Position numbers and translations under genes: made by a program. This document shows, piece after piece, positions 25,144 to 34,286 of a stretch of 64,000 bases of DNA (positions are counted from its first letter, which is position 1; each line of letters starts with the position of its first letter). Origin of the DNA: Rhizobium sp. (GTDB taxonomy: Bacteria; Pseudomonadota; Alphaproteobacteria; Rhizobiales; Rhizobiaceae). Location: assembly GCA_002796995.1 (NCBI GenBank), contig PEKW01000006.1, forward strand, positions 432,625 to 496,624, given 5' to 3'. The notes under the pieces are model-generated. The model ran no database searches. It was not told where the DNA came from and saw only the letters and a list, made by a program, of their open reading frames with translations.

Positions 25144-26640
25144 TCAGACCTCGGCCGGCGGCAGGGAGCCGCGCAGCGATTTCTCCGAAATCTCGATGAT
25201 CGGCTTGGTCACCGGCGCCTCGATCGGCAGGCTCCAGCTGTCGAGTGGGCCGAGCGATGCGGCCGGCATGGCCACGGCGGGCGCGGCCTGGCGGTCGGTG
25301 CGGGCGACGTCCAGCTGGCCGGTGAGGATGGCGATTTCCGAACGCAGCTGGCGGATCTCGGCCTTGGCCACCTCCGCGCTCTGACGGTACTGGCGGATCT
25401 CTTCCAGGTCGGCGCGGTTGCGCTGGTCGAAATCGCGCTTCATCGTCTCGGCGTCGCGGTCCCGCTTGCCGCGCATGCTTTCCGAGTCGCGCAGCCGCAT
25501 GGTGAGTTCGCTGACCTGCAGCGACAGGTCGCGACGCTGGGACTCGTTTTCGGAATGGCTGGCGCGGGCTTCGCCGAGCTCCTGGGCGAGGCGATCGGCG
25601 CGCAGCGTCGTCGTCGCAAGTTCCGCCTTGGTCTGCTTCAGCTCCGCGCGCGTCGCCTGCAATTCGTCTTCGACCAGCTTGACGCGGCCGCGTGCCGTCA
25701 CCAGCAGCTTCTCGACCAGCTCCGCCTTAGAGCTGATCGCCTCGTGGCGGGTGGAAAGCTGCGACATCTCCACCGACATCGCGCTCTGCCGGGTGTCCAG
25801 ATCGGATTGCAGGCGCTTTAGCTTCTCCTCGGTGAAGGAAAGTTCCTGACGAAGGGTGGTGACTTCACCGACGAGATTGCGCGACAGGTTTTCATGATGC
25901 GCAAGGCCGTTCTTCAGCTGGCCCTTTTCTTCGGTCAGGCGGGCGATCTCGCGGGCCTGTGCATCGGCCTCGCGGCGCGTGGTTTCGCTGAGCACCTGAT
26001 GCTGGGTGCGTTCCGTCTCGTATTTTTCGCGCATCTGTGCGAAATCGCGGTTGCGCTGCTCAAGGTCGTTATGGGCGCGCTTCAGCAGCGCCGCAGTCTC
26101 GTCATACTGGCTGATGCGCTCGTCGAGCTCGCGGGTGACATCGCGCAGCCGCACCTCGACGACGCCGAGGTCATGGGCATTGGCCTCGTAGAGCGCTTCC
26201 AGCCTTGCGAGCTTCTCGCGGCCGTCTTCGGCATCGGCCCGCAACTGCGTGTTCTCCGCCTTGAGTTCCTTGCACTCCGCCGCCAGGCGCACGCTGTCGG
26301 CGTCGAGCCTCTTGCGGGCATTGCTCTCATAGTCGAGCAGCGAGGCGATCCGTGCCCGCTCGGTGCGCAGCGCGCCGAGTTCGGCAAGGGCATCGCCATG
26401 CGCGGTCAGAAGCGAGGAGACGCGCTCCTGCAGGAAACCGAATCCGGAGAGAAGCTGCTCCGACGACAGATGGCTTTCCTCGACCACCGAACCGAAGGCC
26501 TGGCATTCGCCGAACTCGCCTCTGGGCTGTGCCGGCGTCGTCGCCGAGGCGGAAGGCGGGATGCCGTTTCCTGAACTTGCAGCCTGGCGCGTGCCGGTCT
26601 CAGACCTGCCCTGCTCTTCGGTACGGCGAAAAAAGCTCAT
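25144..26640 (-). CDS. Long coiled-coil protein of unknown function
   Basis: This 498-residue protein begins MSFFRRTEEQGRSETG and is followed by a low-complexity Ser/Ala/Pro linker to about residue 45. The next 400 residues are rich in Glu, Arg, Leu and Ala with heptad spacing, which reads as a near-continuous coiled coil of SMC/tropomyosin look. The tail (about 455-498) is non-coiled and Pro-rich, ending IISEKSLRGSLPP-like. No ATPase motif, signal peptide or membrane helix is seen, so it is probably cytosolic and structural. The ATG at 26640 has AGGA six bases upstream; ATG 26646 and TTG 26658 are alternatives. It is alone between two terminators. I cannot assign a function. Confidence 0.75.
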   Translation of the reverse strand: MSFFRRTEEQGRSETGTRQAASSGNGIPPSASATTPAQPRGEFGECQAFGSVVEESHLSSEQLLSGFGFLQERVSSLLTAHGDALAELGALRTERARIASLLDYESNARKRLDADSVRLAAECKELKAENTQLRADAEDGREKLARLEALYEANAHDLGVVEVRLRDVTRELDERISQYDETAALLKRAHNDLEQRNRDFAQMREKYETERTQHQVLSETTRREADAQAREIARLTEEKGQLKNGLAHHENLSRNLVGEVTTLRQELSFTEEKLKRLQSDLDTRQSAMSVEMSQLSTRHEAISSKAELVEKLLVTARGRVKLVEDELQATRAELKQTKAELATTTLRADRLAQELGEARASHSENESQRRDLSLQVSELTMRLRDSESMRGKRDRDAETMKRDFDQRNRADLEEIRQYRQSAEVAKAEIRQLRSEIAILTGQLDVARTDRQAAPAVAMPAASLGPLDSWSLPIEAPVTKPIIEISEKSLRGSLPPAEV

Positions 26641-26898
26641 GACCATCCTGTTCCCCAATCCGACCCCGACGGCTTCATCGAAAATGACTAAAATATTGTT
26701 TTAGAAAACACTTTCAATCGTCTATTGCCGATGCAAGTACCCCACGGAGAGAAGATCAGACATGTTTTGATTTGCGTCAAAGCAAAGTTTGGCCGCTTCG
26801 GCCTGCCCGGCTGCGATTCCAACAACTTTCTTTTTCGTGCGACGGTTTGACGACGCGGCGGGGCAGCCGATCTGTGCCAGAATGCTACTTTCGATGGT

Positions 26899-26925
26899 AT
26901 GCGGGGCGGTTCGGCCGCCCCGCAT
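26899..26925 (-). terminator. Strong GC hairpin after aminotransferase gene
   Basis: ATGCGGGGCGG (26899-26909) and CCGCCCCGCAT (26915-26925) are perfect 11-base arms around a five-base loop. It starts eight bases past the stop of the minus-strand aminotransferase gene. No clear T-tract follows, so it may act as a processing or stability hairpin as well as a terminator. Confidence 0.6.
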
Positions 26926-26932
26926 CCGGAGC

Positions 26933-28294
26933 TCAGCGGAGCGCGACGGTGCGGCGCGCCTCGGCAACCGACTCGCGAATCACCCGTGACAGGGTCGTGA
27001 CGATCTCGCCGAGTTCCTCCTCGCTGGAATTGTAGGGCGGCGCGAGGATGACGGTGTCGCCGGCGGTCCCGCCGACATTGCCGGTACAGGGATAGCAGAT
27101 CAGGCCGGCATCGAAAGCCCGCCGCCCGATCGCCGCGTGCAGGCTGGCATAGGCGGGGAACGGATCCTTGGTGATCGGATCGCTCACCAGTTCCAGCCCG
27201 ATGAAGAAGCCGCGGCCGCGCACGTCGCCCAGCTCGCCGACATCGGCCAGGGCCGAGCGCAGTTCCTGCTGAAGGACCGCGCCACGATCGAGGACCCGTT
27301 CGAGCAGGCGGTCGCGCGTGACGATCTTCTGCACGGCGACGCCGGCGGCACAGGCCGCGGTGTGGCCGGTGAAGGTATGGCCGGTCATCGCCCCGCCATG
27401 CGCAGCCATCAGGGTCTCGTGCACCTTGTCGCTGTAGAGCGCGGCACCCAGCGGCTGGTAACCGGCGGCAAGCCCCTTGGCCACGCTCATGATGTCTGGA
27501 AAAATGCCGTCATGTTCCAGCGCCCGCCAGGTGCCGGTGCGGCCCGATCCGCACATCACTTCGTCGCCGATCAGCAGCACGCCATATTTGTCGCAGACCG
27601 CGCGGATCGCCCTGGCATAACCTTCGGGCGCGGGCACGACACCGCCGGCCGCACCGACCACCGGTTCGAAGATGAAGGCGGCGACCTTGTCCGGCCCGAT
27701 CTCCAGGATCTTGTCTTCCAGTTCCTTCGCCAGATGGGCGACCAGCCCCTCGGCGGTGACGCCTTCCGGCGGCCGATAGGCGTTGGCGGCGGAAACGAAG
27801 GCGACGTCGAGCAGGCTGCCCTCAAACGCGTCGCGCCGGGTCTTGAAGTGCGAGACAGACAGCGCACCGAGCGTGTTGCCGTGCCAGGAGCGCTCGCGCG
27901 CGATGAAGCGGCGGCGGCTCTTCTCGCCCCGCGCCGTATGGTACTGCAGCGCGATCTTGAGGCAGGATTCGACCGCTTCCGAACCGCTCGACACATAGAT
28001 GATGTTGGGGAAATGCCCGCCGGTATTGTTCGTGATGATCTCGGTCAGCTCTTCCACTGCATCCGATGTGAAGAGATAGCGATAGGCGTGCGCAATGCGG
28101 TCGAGCTGCTGCTTGACTGCCTCCGTCACTTCCGGATGCGCGTGGCCGAGGCAATAGACCGCCGGACCACCGGAACCGTCGAGATAGCGCTTGCCGGTGA
28201 CGTCGTAGAGATAGCTGCCACGGCCATAGTCGATCTTGGGCAGGGACTGCACACCATAGCTGCTGCCGGTGCTGGTGATTTTCGGACTGGACAT
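26933..28294 (-). CDS. Class III PLP-dependent aminotransferase
   Basis: This 453-residue enzyme transfers an amino group using PLP. Its PLP Lys is Lys273 in SVAKGLAAGYQPLGA, and the Asp in LLIGDEVMCGSGRTG contacts the cofactor. The length and the motif SSGSEAVESCLKIA match the omega-amino acid/beta-alanine or adenosylmethionine-type class III enzymes. The upstream frame to 28348 lacks similarity; ATG 28294 follows GAGAGAG. The TetR gene lies 121 bases upstream in the same orientation, and may regulate it. Amino donor is unknown. Confidence 0.9.
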   Translation of the reverse strand: MSSPKITSTGSSYGVQSLPKIDYGRGSYLYDVTGKRYLDGSGGPAVYCLGHAHPEVTEAVKQQLDRIAHAYRYLFTSDAVEELTEIITNNTGGHFPNIIYVSSGSEAVESCLKIALQYHTARGEKSRRRFIARERSWHGNTLGALSVSHFKTRRDAFEGSLLDVAFVSAANAYRPPEGVTAEGLVAHLAKELEDKILEIGPDKVAAFIFEPVVGAAGGVVPAPEGYARAIRAVCDKYGVLLIGDEVMCGSGRTGTWRALEHDGIFPDIMSVAKGLAAGYQPLGAALYSDKVHETLMAAHGGAMTGHTFTGHTAACAAGVAVQKIVTRDRLLERVLDRGAVLQQELRSALADVGELGDVRGRGFFIGLELVSDPITKDPFPAYASLHAAIGRRAFDAGLICYPCTGNVGGTAGDTVILAPPYNSSEEELGEIVTTLSRVIRESVAEARRTVALR

Positions 28295-28415
28295 CGTGGC
28301 TCTCTCAGGGTTGCGCGGACGGCGTGGAGTGACTGGGCGCCGACACACACGCCGGCCTTTGACGACGCGATGATACCGCCGCCGCCGTCAGAGGCAAGAG
28401 AAATTAAACGAGTGT

Positions 28416-29057
28416 TCAGTTTTGTCGCGCGCTGCTCGACCCGACCTCGCTGGCGAGCATGGAATCGGTCCATTGCTCGCACAGCCCGATCGCCTCCTCC
28501 GACGAGAAGGTGTGCGGATTGAGGCACCATTCGAGCCACAGCCCGTCATGGATGGCGACGAGCCCGATCGCGGCGAGCCTCAGATCCGGCATCGGCCGGC
28601 CGGACGCTTCCCACACAGCCGCCAGAAGCGTTTCCAGCAGGCGCCGGTATTCGGCATAGGTGCGGTCGTGGACCTCGGTCATGATTGTCGAATGATCGAT
28701 CATGCCCCAGAACACCACCCAGGTTCTGAGCGTGCTGCGCTCCAGCACCGGCGCCGACAGCGAGGCGCGGAAATACGCGCTGAGCCGGGCCCGGGGATCG
28801 GCCCCCGCCGCCTCCACCTTGTCACGGATATTGGCGAGCAGGCCGAGCGACAGCGTCTCGTAGGCATGGCCGACGAGTTCGTCCTTGCTGGCATAGTGAT
28901 GGTTGATGAGGCCGACGGAAATGCCGGCCTCCTGGCTGATCTTGCGAATCGACAGCCCGGCATGGCCCTCGCGGGCAAGACAGGCGAGCGTCGCCTCGAT
29001 CAGCGCCCGGCGACGCTCCTCCGGCAGCTTCCGTTCGAATTTTCCAAGCTCGCCCAT
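28416..29057 (-). CDS. TetR-family regulator, BetI-like
   Basis: This 213-residue regulator has a TetR helix-turn-helix (ALIEATLACLAREG, then SIRKISQEAGISVGLINHHY, about 18-52) and an all-helical ligand domain. The recognition helix SVGLINHHYASKDEL and the overall length resemble BetI, the choline-responsive repressor. However, no betA/betB pair is next to it; neighbours are an aminotransferase and an FAH-family hydrolase. It may respond to an amine or its metabolite. It probably regulates this three-gene group. Confidence 0.88.
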   Translation of the reverse strand: MGELGKFERKLPEERRRALIEATLACLAREGHAGLSIRKISQEAGISVGLINHHYASKDELVGHAYETLSLGLLANIRDKVEAAGADPRARLSAYFRASLSAPVLERSTLRTWVVFWGMIDHSTIMTEVHDRTYAEYRRLLETLLAAVWEASGRPMPDLRLAAIGLVAIHDGLWLEWCLNPHTFSSEEAIGLCEQWTDSMLASEVGSSSARQN

Positions 29058-29090
29058 TCGAGGCTCCTCGCCGCCGCACGCCGCTAAACC

Positions 29091-29786
29091 CTATTCCGCG
29101 GCACCGATGGCGATCGTCACCGGCTGCAGCCCGTCGATTTCGCCGGTGATCCGGTCGCCGGGGGACAGCGGACCGACACCGGCCGGCGTTCCGGTGAAGA
29201 TGAGATCGCCGGGAACGAGATGATAGAAGCGCGACAGGTGGCTGATCAACTCCGGCACCGACCAGACGAGGTCGCTGAGATGCGCGTCCTGGCGGATCTC
29301 CTCGCCGACCTTCAGCCAGATGCGCTGGGGGCCGATCTCGGCGAAGTCGGCGGCCTTGGTGATCTCCGCGATCGGCGCCGAATTCTCGAAGGCCTTGCCC
29401 AGCGACCAGGGCCGCTGCTTGGCCCGCTCGGAAAGCTGCAGGTCGCGGCGCGTCATGTCGAGGCCGGCAGCATAACCGTAGATGGCCTTGGCGGCGTCCT
29501 CGACGCTCACCCGGAAAGCCGGGGCGCCGATCGCCACCACAAGTTCCATCTCGTAGTGAAAATTGGAGGTTCCGGGCGGATAGGGAATTTCGCTGCCGGT
29601 CGGCACGATCGCCGATGCCGGCTTGGTGAAGTAGAAGGGCGTTTCGCGATCGACTTCATAACCCATTTCGGCGGCATGTTCGGCATAGTTGCGCCCGACG
29701 CCGAAAATGCGGTGAACCGGATAGCCGGCCGTCTCGCCCCGCACGGGAACGAGCGGCGTGGCCGGGATGTCGAAAAGTCTCTGCAT
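29091..29786 (-). CDS. Fumarylacetoacetate hydrolase (FAH) family protein
   Basis: This 231-residue enzyme belongs to the FAH superfamily, which uses a divalent metal to cleave C-C bonds in acylpyruvates or to decarboxylate or hydrate related keto acids. Metal ligands are likely the Glu residues in FHYEMELVVAIG and the Asp in GLDMTRRDLQ; FTGTPAGVGPL is the C-terminal family signature. The short, single-domain form is typical of acylpyruvases and fumarylpyruvate hydrolases. ATG 29786 follows GAGGAAT; the earlier start at 29813 lacks one. It sits upstream of the TetR gene in the same orientation. Confidence 0.87.
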   Translation of the reverse strand: MQRLFDIPATPLVPVRGETAGYPVHRIFGVGRNYAEHAAEMGYEVDRETPFYFTKPASAIVPTGSEIPYPPGTSNFHYEMELVVAIGAPAFRVSVEDAAKAIYGYAAGLDMTRRDLQLSERAKQRPWSLGKAFENSAPIAEITKAADFAEIGPQRIWLKVGEEIRQDAHLSDLVWSVPELISHLSRFYHLVPGDLIFTGTPAGVGPLSPGDRITGEIDGLQPVTIAIGAAE

Positions 29787-30042
29787 CGGATTCCTCACGC
29801 TCGCTGCTTGCACCGGCCGCGCTTTCCAGCATCCGGCCCGCGTCCAACATAAATCAGGAACGCCCGGGCCTTGCCAGTCCCGGCGCAGAAAAAGGCCGCA
29901 CCCGATCCACAGTCCGGTCTGCTCGCAGCTCGATCTGTGGCGCTCGCGGACCGGCGAGATCTCTCGAAAACGCCGCTCTTTTTTGTTGGCGCGATAAGCG
30001 CTAGAGAAAAAGCATAAAATTTGCGGGGGGAACGCAATCGTG

Positions 30043-30501
30043 ATGCTCGAAATCTATGAGATGCCCGGCCATCTGGTCCGGCGACTGAACCAGGCCGCCG
30101 TGTCCGTGTTCATGGACGAAACCGGCAAGAAGGGCTTCGACCTGACGCCCGTGCAATATGCGGCGCTGAGCGCCATCGAGGCGAAGCCGGGGCTCGACCA
30201 GGCGACGCTGGCGAGCCGCATCGCCTATGACCGTGTGACCATCGGCGGAGTGGTCGACCGGCTCGTGCAGAAGGAGCTGGTGCGTCGTGAGACCAATCCG
30301 AGCGACCGAAGGGCACGCAATCTCTTCGTCACGGAGAAAGGCACCCAGGCGCTCGCCGAGATAAGGCCGATCGTCAAGGACGTGCAGTCGATCCTGCTCG
30401 AAGGGCTGGACGCCGACGAACGCCGGCAGTTCATCAGCCTGCTGCAAAAGGCATGCGAAGCGGTCAACGACCGAAGCCGCGCGCCGCTCCGGGTCACCTG
30501 A
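30043..30501 (+). CDS. MarR-family transcriptional regulator
   Basis: This 152-residue MarR regulator has the winged helix-turn-helix (QATLASRIAYDRVTIGGVVDRL) and the wing RRETNPSDRRARNLFVTEKG, with dimerisation helices at both ends. MarR proteins typically sense phenolic or aromatic ligands. A GTG at 30040 precedes the ATG at 30043 in frame; both lie behind a GGGGGG tract. It ends 24 bases from the stop of the convergent alcohol dehydrogenase. The target is probably its own promoter or a gene outside this spot. Confidence 0.9.
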   Translation: MLEIYEMPGHLVRRLNQAAVSVFMDETGKKGFDLTPVQYAALSAIEAKPGLDQATLASRIAYDRVTIGGVVDRLVQKELVRRETNPSDRRARNLFVTEKGTQALAEIRPIVKDVQSILLEGLDADERRQFISLLQKACEAVNDRSRAPLRVT

Positions 30502-30525
30502 CGGAGTTCGTCCGCAGCAAGGCGG

Positions 30526-31506
30526 TCACGGCACCAGAACGGCCGCTCCCTGAAACCGGCCGGCCCTGAGATCCGCGAGCGCCTCGTTGGCACGTTCCAG
30601 CGGATAGGTGGTCGTCGTGGTGGTGACCCCGGCCCGCGGCGCCAGCTCGAGGAATTCGACGGCGTCGGCACGGGTGAGATTGGCGACCGAGAGCACCTGC
30701 CGCTCGCCCCACAGGATCGAATAGGGAAACTGCGGGATGTCGCTCATGTGGATGCCGCCGCAGACGACACGGCCACCCTTGGCAACGGCGCGAAGGGCGG
30801 CGGGGACGAGTTCGCCCACCGGCGCGAAGATGATCGCGGCGTCCAGCAGAACCGGGGGGCTCTCCTCGGAGCCGCCGGTCCAGACGGCGCCGAGCGAGCG
30901 GGCCAGCGCCTGCGCCGCATCATCCCCGGCCCGCGTAAAGGCATAGACCTCGCGGCCCTGATAAACGCAGACCTGCGCGATAATGTGGGCAGCCGCGCCG
31001 AAGCCGTAGATGCCGATCCGCCTGCCCTCGCCCGCCATCTTCAGCGACCGCCAGCCGATCAGCCCGGCGCACATCAGGGGTGCGGTGGCGACGGGATTGG
31101 TGAAGCCATCGAGCGGAAAGGCGAAATCCGCATCCGCCACCACATGGCTGGCAAACCCGCCGTCGCGGGTGTAGCCGGTGAACCCAGGATTGTCGCAGAG
31201 GTTCTCCCGCCCACTGTCACAATAGATGCAGCAGCCGCAGGTATGGCCGAGCCAGGGAATGCCGACGCGCCGGCCGGGGACAAGATCGACGCCCTCCCCG
31301 CAGCTCTCGACGATGCCGACGATCTCGTGCCCCGGCACGAGCGGCAGCTTGGGCTCCGTCAGGTCGCCGTCGACGACATGCAAGTCGGTGCGGCAGACGG
31401 CGCAGGCCTCGACCCGAACGACGATCTCGCCCGGACCGGCAACCGGATCGGGCCGCTCTTCCAGCCTCAAGGGCTGGCGCGGCGCATGCAGCACCATGGC
31501 TCTCAT
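30526..31506 (-). CDS. Zinc-dependent alcohol dehydrogenase
   Basis: This 326-residue medium-chain dehydrogenase oxidises alcohols to aldehydes with NAD(P). It has the catalytic zinc Cys (ACAVCRTDLH) and GHE His-Glu, the structural zinc site CGCCIYCDSGRENLC and the dinucleotide turn YGFGAAAH. ATG 31506 follows GGAGG; the in-frame start at 31530 lacks one. It is divergent from the MgtA-type ATPase. Substrate is not evident. Confidence 0.88.
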   Translation of the reverse strand: MRAMVLHAPRQPLRLEERPDPVAGPGEIVVRVEACAVCRTDLHVVDGDLTEPKLPLVPGHEIVGIVESCGEGVDLVPGRRVGIPWLGHTCGCCIYCDSGRENLCDNPGFTGYTRDGGFASHVVADADFAFPLDGFTNPVATAPLMCAGLIGWRSLKMAGEGRRIGIYGFGAAAHIIAQVCVYQGREVYAFTRAGDDAAQALARSLGAVWTGGSEESPPVLLDAAIIFAPVGELVPAALRAVAKGGRVVCGGIHMSDIPQFPYSILWGERQVLSVANLTRADAVEFLELAPRAGVTTTTTTYPLERANEALADLRAGRFQGAAVLVP

Positions 31507-31636
31507 CTCTTTGGCCTCCGGGCTCGCCAATGCATGGCAGTTCGCAGTCCGATCGTTTATGCTGGATCAGCCTTCATGACGCCGTGATCGGAATCAAGTT
31601 CTTTCGCCGATCACCAAGCCGAACCCGGATGCCCCC

Positions 31637-34270
31637 ATGCCTTCCTCCCCTGTTCCCTTCTCCTTCGAAGCACCGGAAAAACGAGCCTATTGGAGCCGGC
31701 CCCAGGCCGAACTCCTTGCCCTGCTGAAGACCTCTCCTCAAGGCCTGACCGGCGAGGAGGCCGAGGCGCGCCTGGAGAGCGTGGGTGCCAATGTCTTTCG
31801 CGAGGAAGGCCGCTGGTCGGGCTTCCGGATCTTCCTGTCGCAATTCGAAAGCCCACTCGTGCTGATCCTCGTGGCGGCGGCGGCCATCTCGATCGCCGTC
31901 GGCGAGTGGAAGGAGGCGACGATCATCACCATCGTCATCCTCGCCAGTTCGCTTCTGAGCTTCTACCAGGAGTATTCCGCCTCGCTGGCGGTGCAGAAGC
32001 TGAAGGAACGCATCGCCTTCAAGGTCAAGGTCTGGCGCGACGGCGAGATGCGCCCGCTGGCGGCCAGCGCGCTGGTGCCCGGCGACGTGATCGAGGTGGC
32101 GGCCGGCGATCTCATTCCCGCCGACTCCGTGGTCATCGAGGCGACCGATCTGCATGTCAGCCAGTCGGCGCTGACCGGCGAGACCTATCCGGTGGAAAAG
32201 CGCGCCGGCGAGATCCCGGCCGAGACCACGCTTGCCAACCGCACCAATGTGCTCTTCACCGGCGCCTCCGTCCGCAGCGGCATCGGCCGGGCGGTCGTGG
32301 TCGAAACCGGCTCGGCGACCGAATACGGCACGATCGCCGGCCACCTCAAGCTAGAGCCGCCGGAGACCGACTTCGCCCGCGGCATCCGCCGCTTCGGCTA
32401 CCTGATGACCCGCATCACGCTGATCATGGTGGTCGTCATCTTCGCCGGAAACCTCATTCTCGACCGGCCGCTGATCGATTCCCTGCTGTTTGCCCTGGCG
32501 ATCGCCGTTGGTCTCACGCCGGAACTGCTGCCGGCCATCGTCAGCGTCACCCTGTCGAACGGCGCCCGGCGCATGGCCGAGGGCGGCGTGATCGTCCGGC
32601 GCCTCGCCTCGATCGAAAACCTCGGCAGCATGAACCTGTTGTGCACCGACAAGACCGGAACGTTGACGGAAGGCGTGGTCCGGCTCGAGCGCGCCGAGGG
32701 ACCGCTCGGCACGCCGCGCGCCGACCTCATGCGTCTGGCCGCGCTCAACGCCCGCCTGCAGAACGGCATGGCCAATCCGCTCGACGATGCGATCGCGGCG
32801 GCAGCGACCGCCCAGGGCATCGACACGACGGCCGTCAGCAAGGTCGCGGAGATCCCTTACGACTTCCTGCGCAAGCGGTTGTCGGTGATCGTCGAGGATG
32901 CCGATGTCACCGGCCATCTGCTGATCGCCAAGGGCGCGCTCAGCAATGTGCTCGAAACCTGCAGCATGGTTCAGGACGGCGACGCGGTCCGGCCGCTCGA
33001 TCCGGAAAGCCGGGCGGCGATCGAGAGCCGTTTCGCCGCCTGGGGCGACGAGGGCTACCGCGTTCTCGGACTCGCCGTCCGCCACTTCGCGACGCCTGCC
33101 GAACGCTATGATCGCGACAGCGAGCAGGACCTGACCTTCGCCGGCTTCCTGCTGTTCAGCGACCCACCGAAACCGGGTATCATCGAAACGCTTTCGGCGC
33201 TGGCCAAGCGCGGCGTCGGCGTCAAGGTGATCACCGGCGACAACCGCTTCGTCGCCGCCCATCTGGCCCGCTCCGTCGGACTGAAGGCCGATCACATCCT
33301 GACCGGCGAGGAACTGGCGCGCACATCCGACGAGGCGCTGGCCGCGCTCGCCGGTCGCACCGACCTGTTCGTCGAGATCGACCCCAACCAGAAGCAGCGC
33401 ATCATCGCCGCTCTGCGCAAGCACGGCAATGTCGTCGGCTATCTCGGCGACGGCATCAACGACGCGCCGGCGCTGCACGAGGCGGATATCGGCATTTCGG
33501 TCGAAGGAGCCGCCGACGTCGCCCAGCAGGCCGCCGACATGGTTCTGGTCGACAAGAACCTCGACGTGCTGCTGGAAGGCATCGACAACGGCCGACGCAC
33601 CTTCGCCAATACGCTGAAATACATCTCGACCACGACCAGCGCCAATTTCGGCAACATGATCAGCATGTCGGTCGCCTCCTTCATCCTGCCGTTCCAGCCG
33701 CTGCTCGCCAAGCAGATCCTGCTCAACAACTTCCTCTCCGACATCCCCTCCCTCGCCATTGCCAGCGACAATGTCGACGAGGATGCGGTGATCCGCCCGC
33801 AGAGCTGGAACATCGCCTACGTCCAGCGCTTCATGGTCGTCTTCGGCCTGATCAGCACGGGCTTCGACATGCTGACCTTCGGCTTTCTGATCTTGGTCGC
33901 CAGGGAGACGGCGGCCATCTTCCAGACCGCCTGGTTCGTCGAGTCGCTGATCACCGAACTCGCCATCGTGCTGGTGATCCGCACCTCGAAGCCGTTCTGG
34001 AAGAGCAGGCCGGGCCGCTGGCTGGTGCTGTCGACCGTCGCGGTGATCGTGCTGGCGCTGGCGGTGCCCTACCTGCCCGGGGCCGACTGGTTCGCCTTCG
34101 TGCCGCTGCCGCCGCACATTCTCGTCGGCCTCGGCGTGATCACGCTGCTCTATCTGGCGGTGTCGGAGATCGCCAAATATTGGTTCTTCGCGCACGAGCA
34201 CAACCGCTTCCTGCCGAAGCGGGGGAGCCGGGCCGAGCGACCGGTCAGAACCGTGCGCCACCGGCAATGA
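31637..34270 (+). CDS. mgtA: MgtA-type magnesium-translocating P-type ATPase
   Basis: This 877-residue inner-membrane pump imports Mg2+ using ATP (P-type IIIB). The phosphorylated residue is Asp338 in CTDKTGTLTEG. The transmembrane-4 motif LTPELLPAIV, the TGET loop, GDGINDAPAL hinge and about ten membrane helices complete the profile. The start at 31637 has only a weak ribosome site. Expression of mgtA genes is often magnesium-regulated; no leader peptide or riboswitch-like structure was seen in the 130-base upstream gap. Confidence 0.92.
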   Translation: MPSSPVPFSFEAPEKRAYWSRPQAELLALLKTSPQGLTGEEAEARLESVGANVFREEGRWSGFRIFLSQFESPLVLILVAAAAISIAVGEWKEATIITIVILASSLLSFYQEYSASLAVQKLKERIAFKVKVWRDGEMRPLAASALVPGDVIEVAAGDLIPADSVVIEATDLHVSQSALTGETYPVEKRAGEIPAETTLANRTNVLFTGASVRSGIGRAVVVETGSATEYGTIAGHLKLEPPETDFARGIRRFGYLMTRITLIMVVVIFAGNLILDRPLIDSLLFALAIAVGLTPELLPAIVSVTLSNGARRMAEGGVIVRRLASIENLGSMNLLCTDKTGTLTEGVVRLERAEGPLGTPRADLMRLAALNARLQNGMANPLDDAIAAAATAQGIDTTAVSKVAEIPYDFLRKRLSVIVEDADVTGHLLIAKGALSNVLETCSMVQDGDAVRPLDPESRAAIESRFAAWGDEGYRVLGLAVRHFATPAERYDRDSEQDLTFAGFLLFSDPPKPGIIETLSALAKRGVGVKVITGDNRFVAAHLARSVGLKADHILTGEELARTSDEALAALAGRTDLFVEIDPNQKQRIIAALRKHGNVVGYLGDGINDAPALHEADIGISVEGAADVAQQAADMVLVDKNLDVLLEGIDNGRRTFANTLKYISTTTSANFGNMISMSVASFILPFQPLLAKQILLNNFLSDIPSLAIASDNVDEDAVIRPQSWNIAYVQRFMVVFGLISTGFDMLTFGFLILVARETAAIFQTAWFVESLITELAIVLVIRTSKPFWKSRPGRWLVLSTVAVIVLALAVPYLPGADWFAFVPLPPHILVGLGVITLLYLAVSEIAKYWFFAHEHNRFLPKRGSRAERPVRTVRHRQ

Positions 34271-34286
34271 CGGTGGTCGTGATGGA

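Noticed and set aside
26722..26967. An 81-codon minus-strand frame between the coiled-coil and aminotransferase genes.
   Set aside because: It overlaps the end of the aminotransferase gene and its hairpin, has no ribosome site and no family match.
28416..29057. Calling the TetR regulator betI.
   Set aside because: It resembles BetI, but no betA, betB or choline transporter is adjacent, so the gene symbol was withheld.
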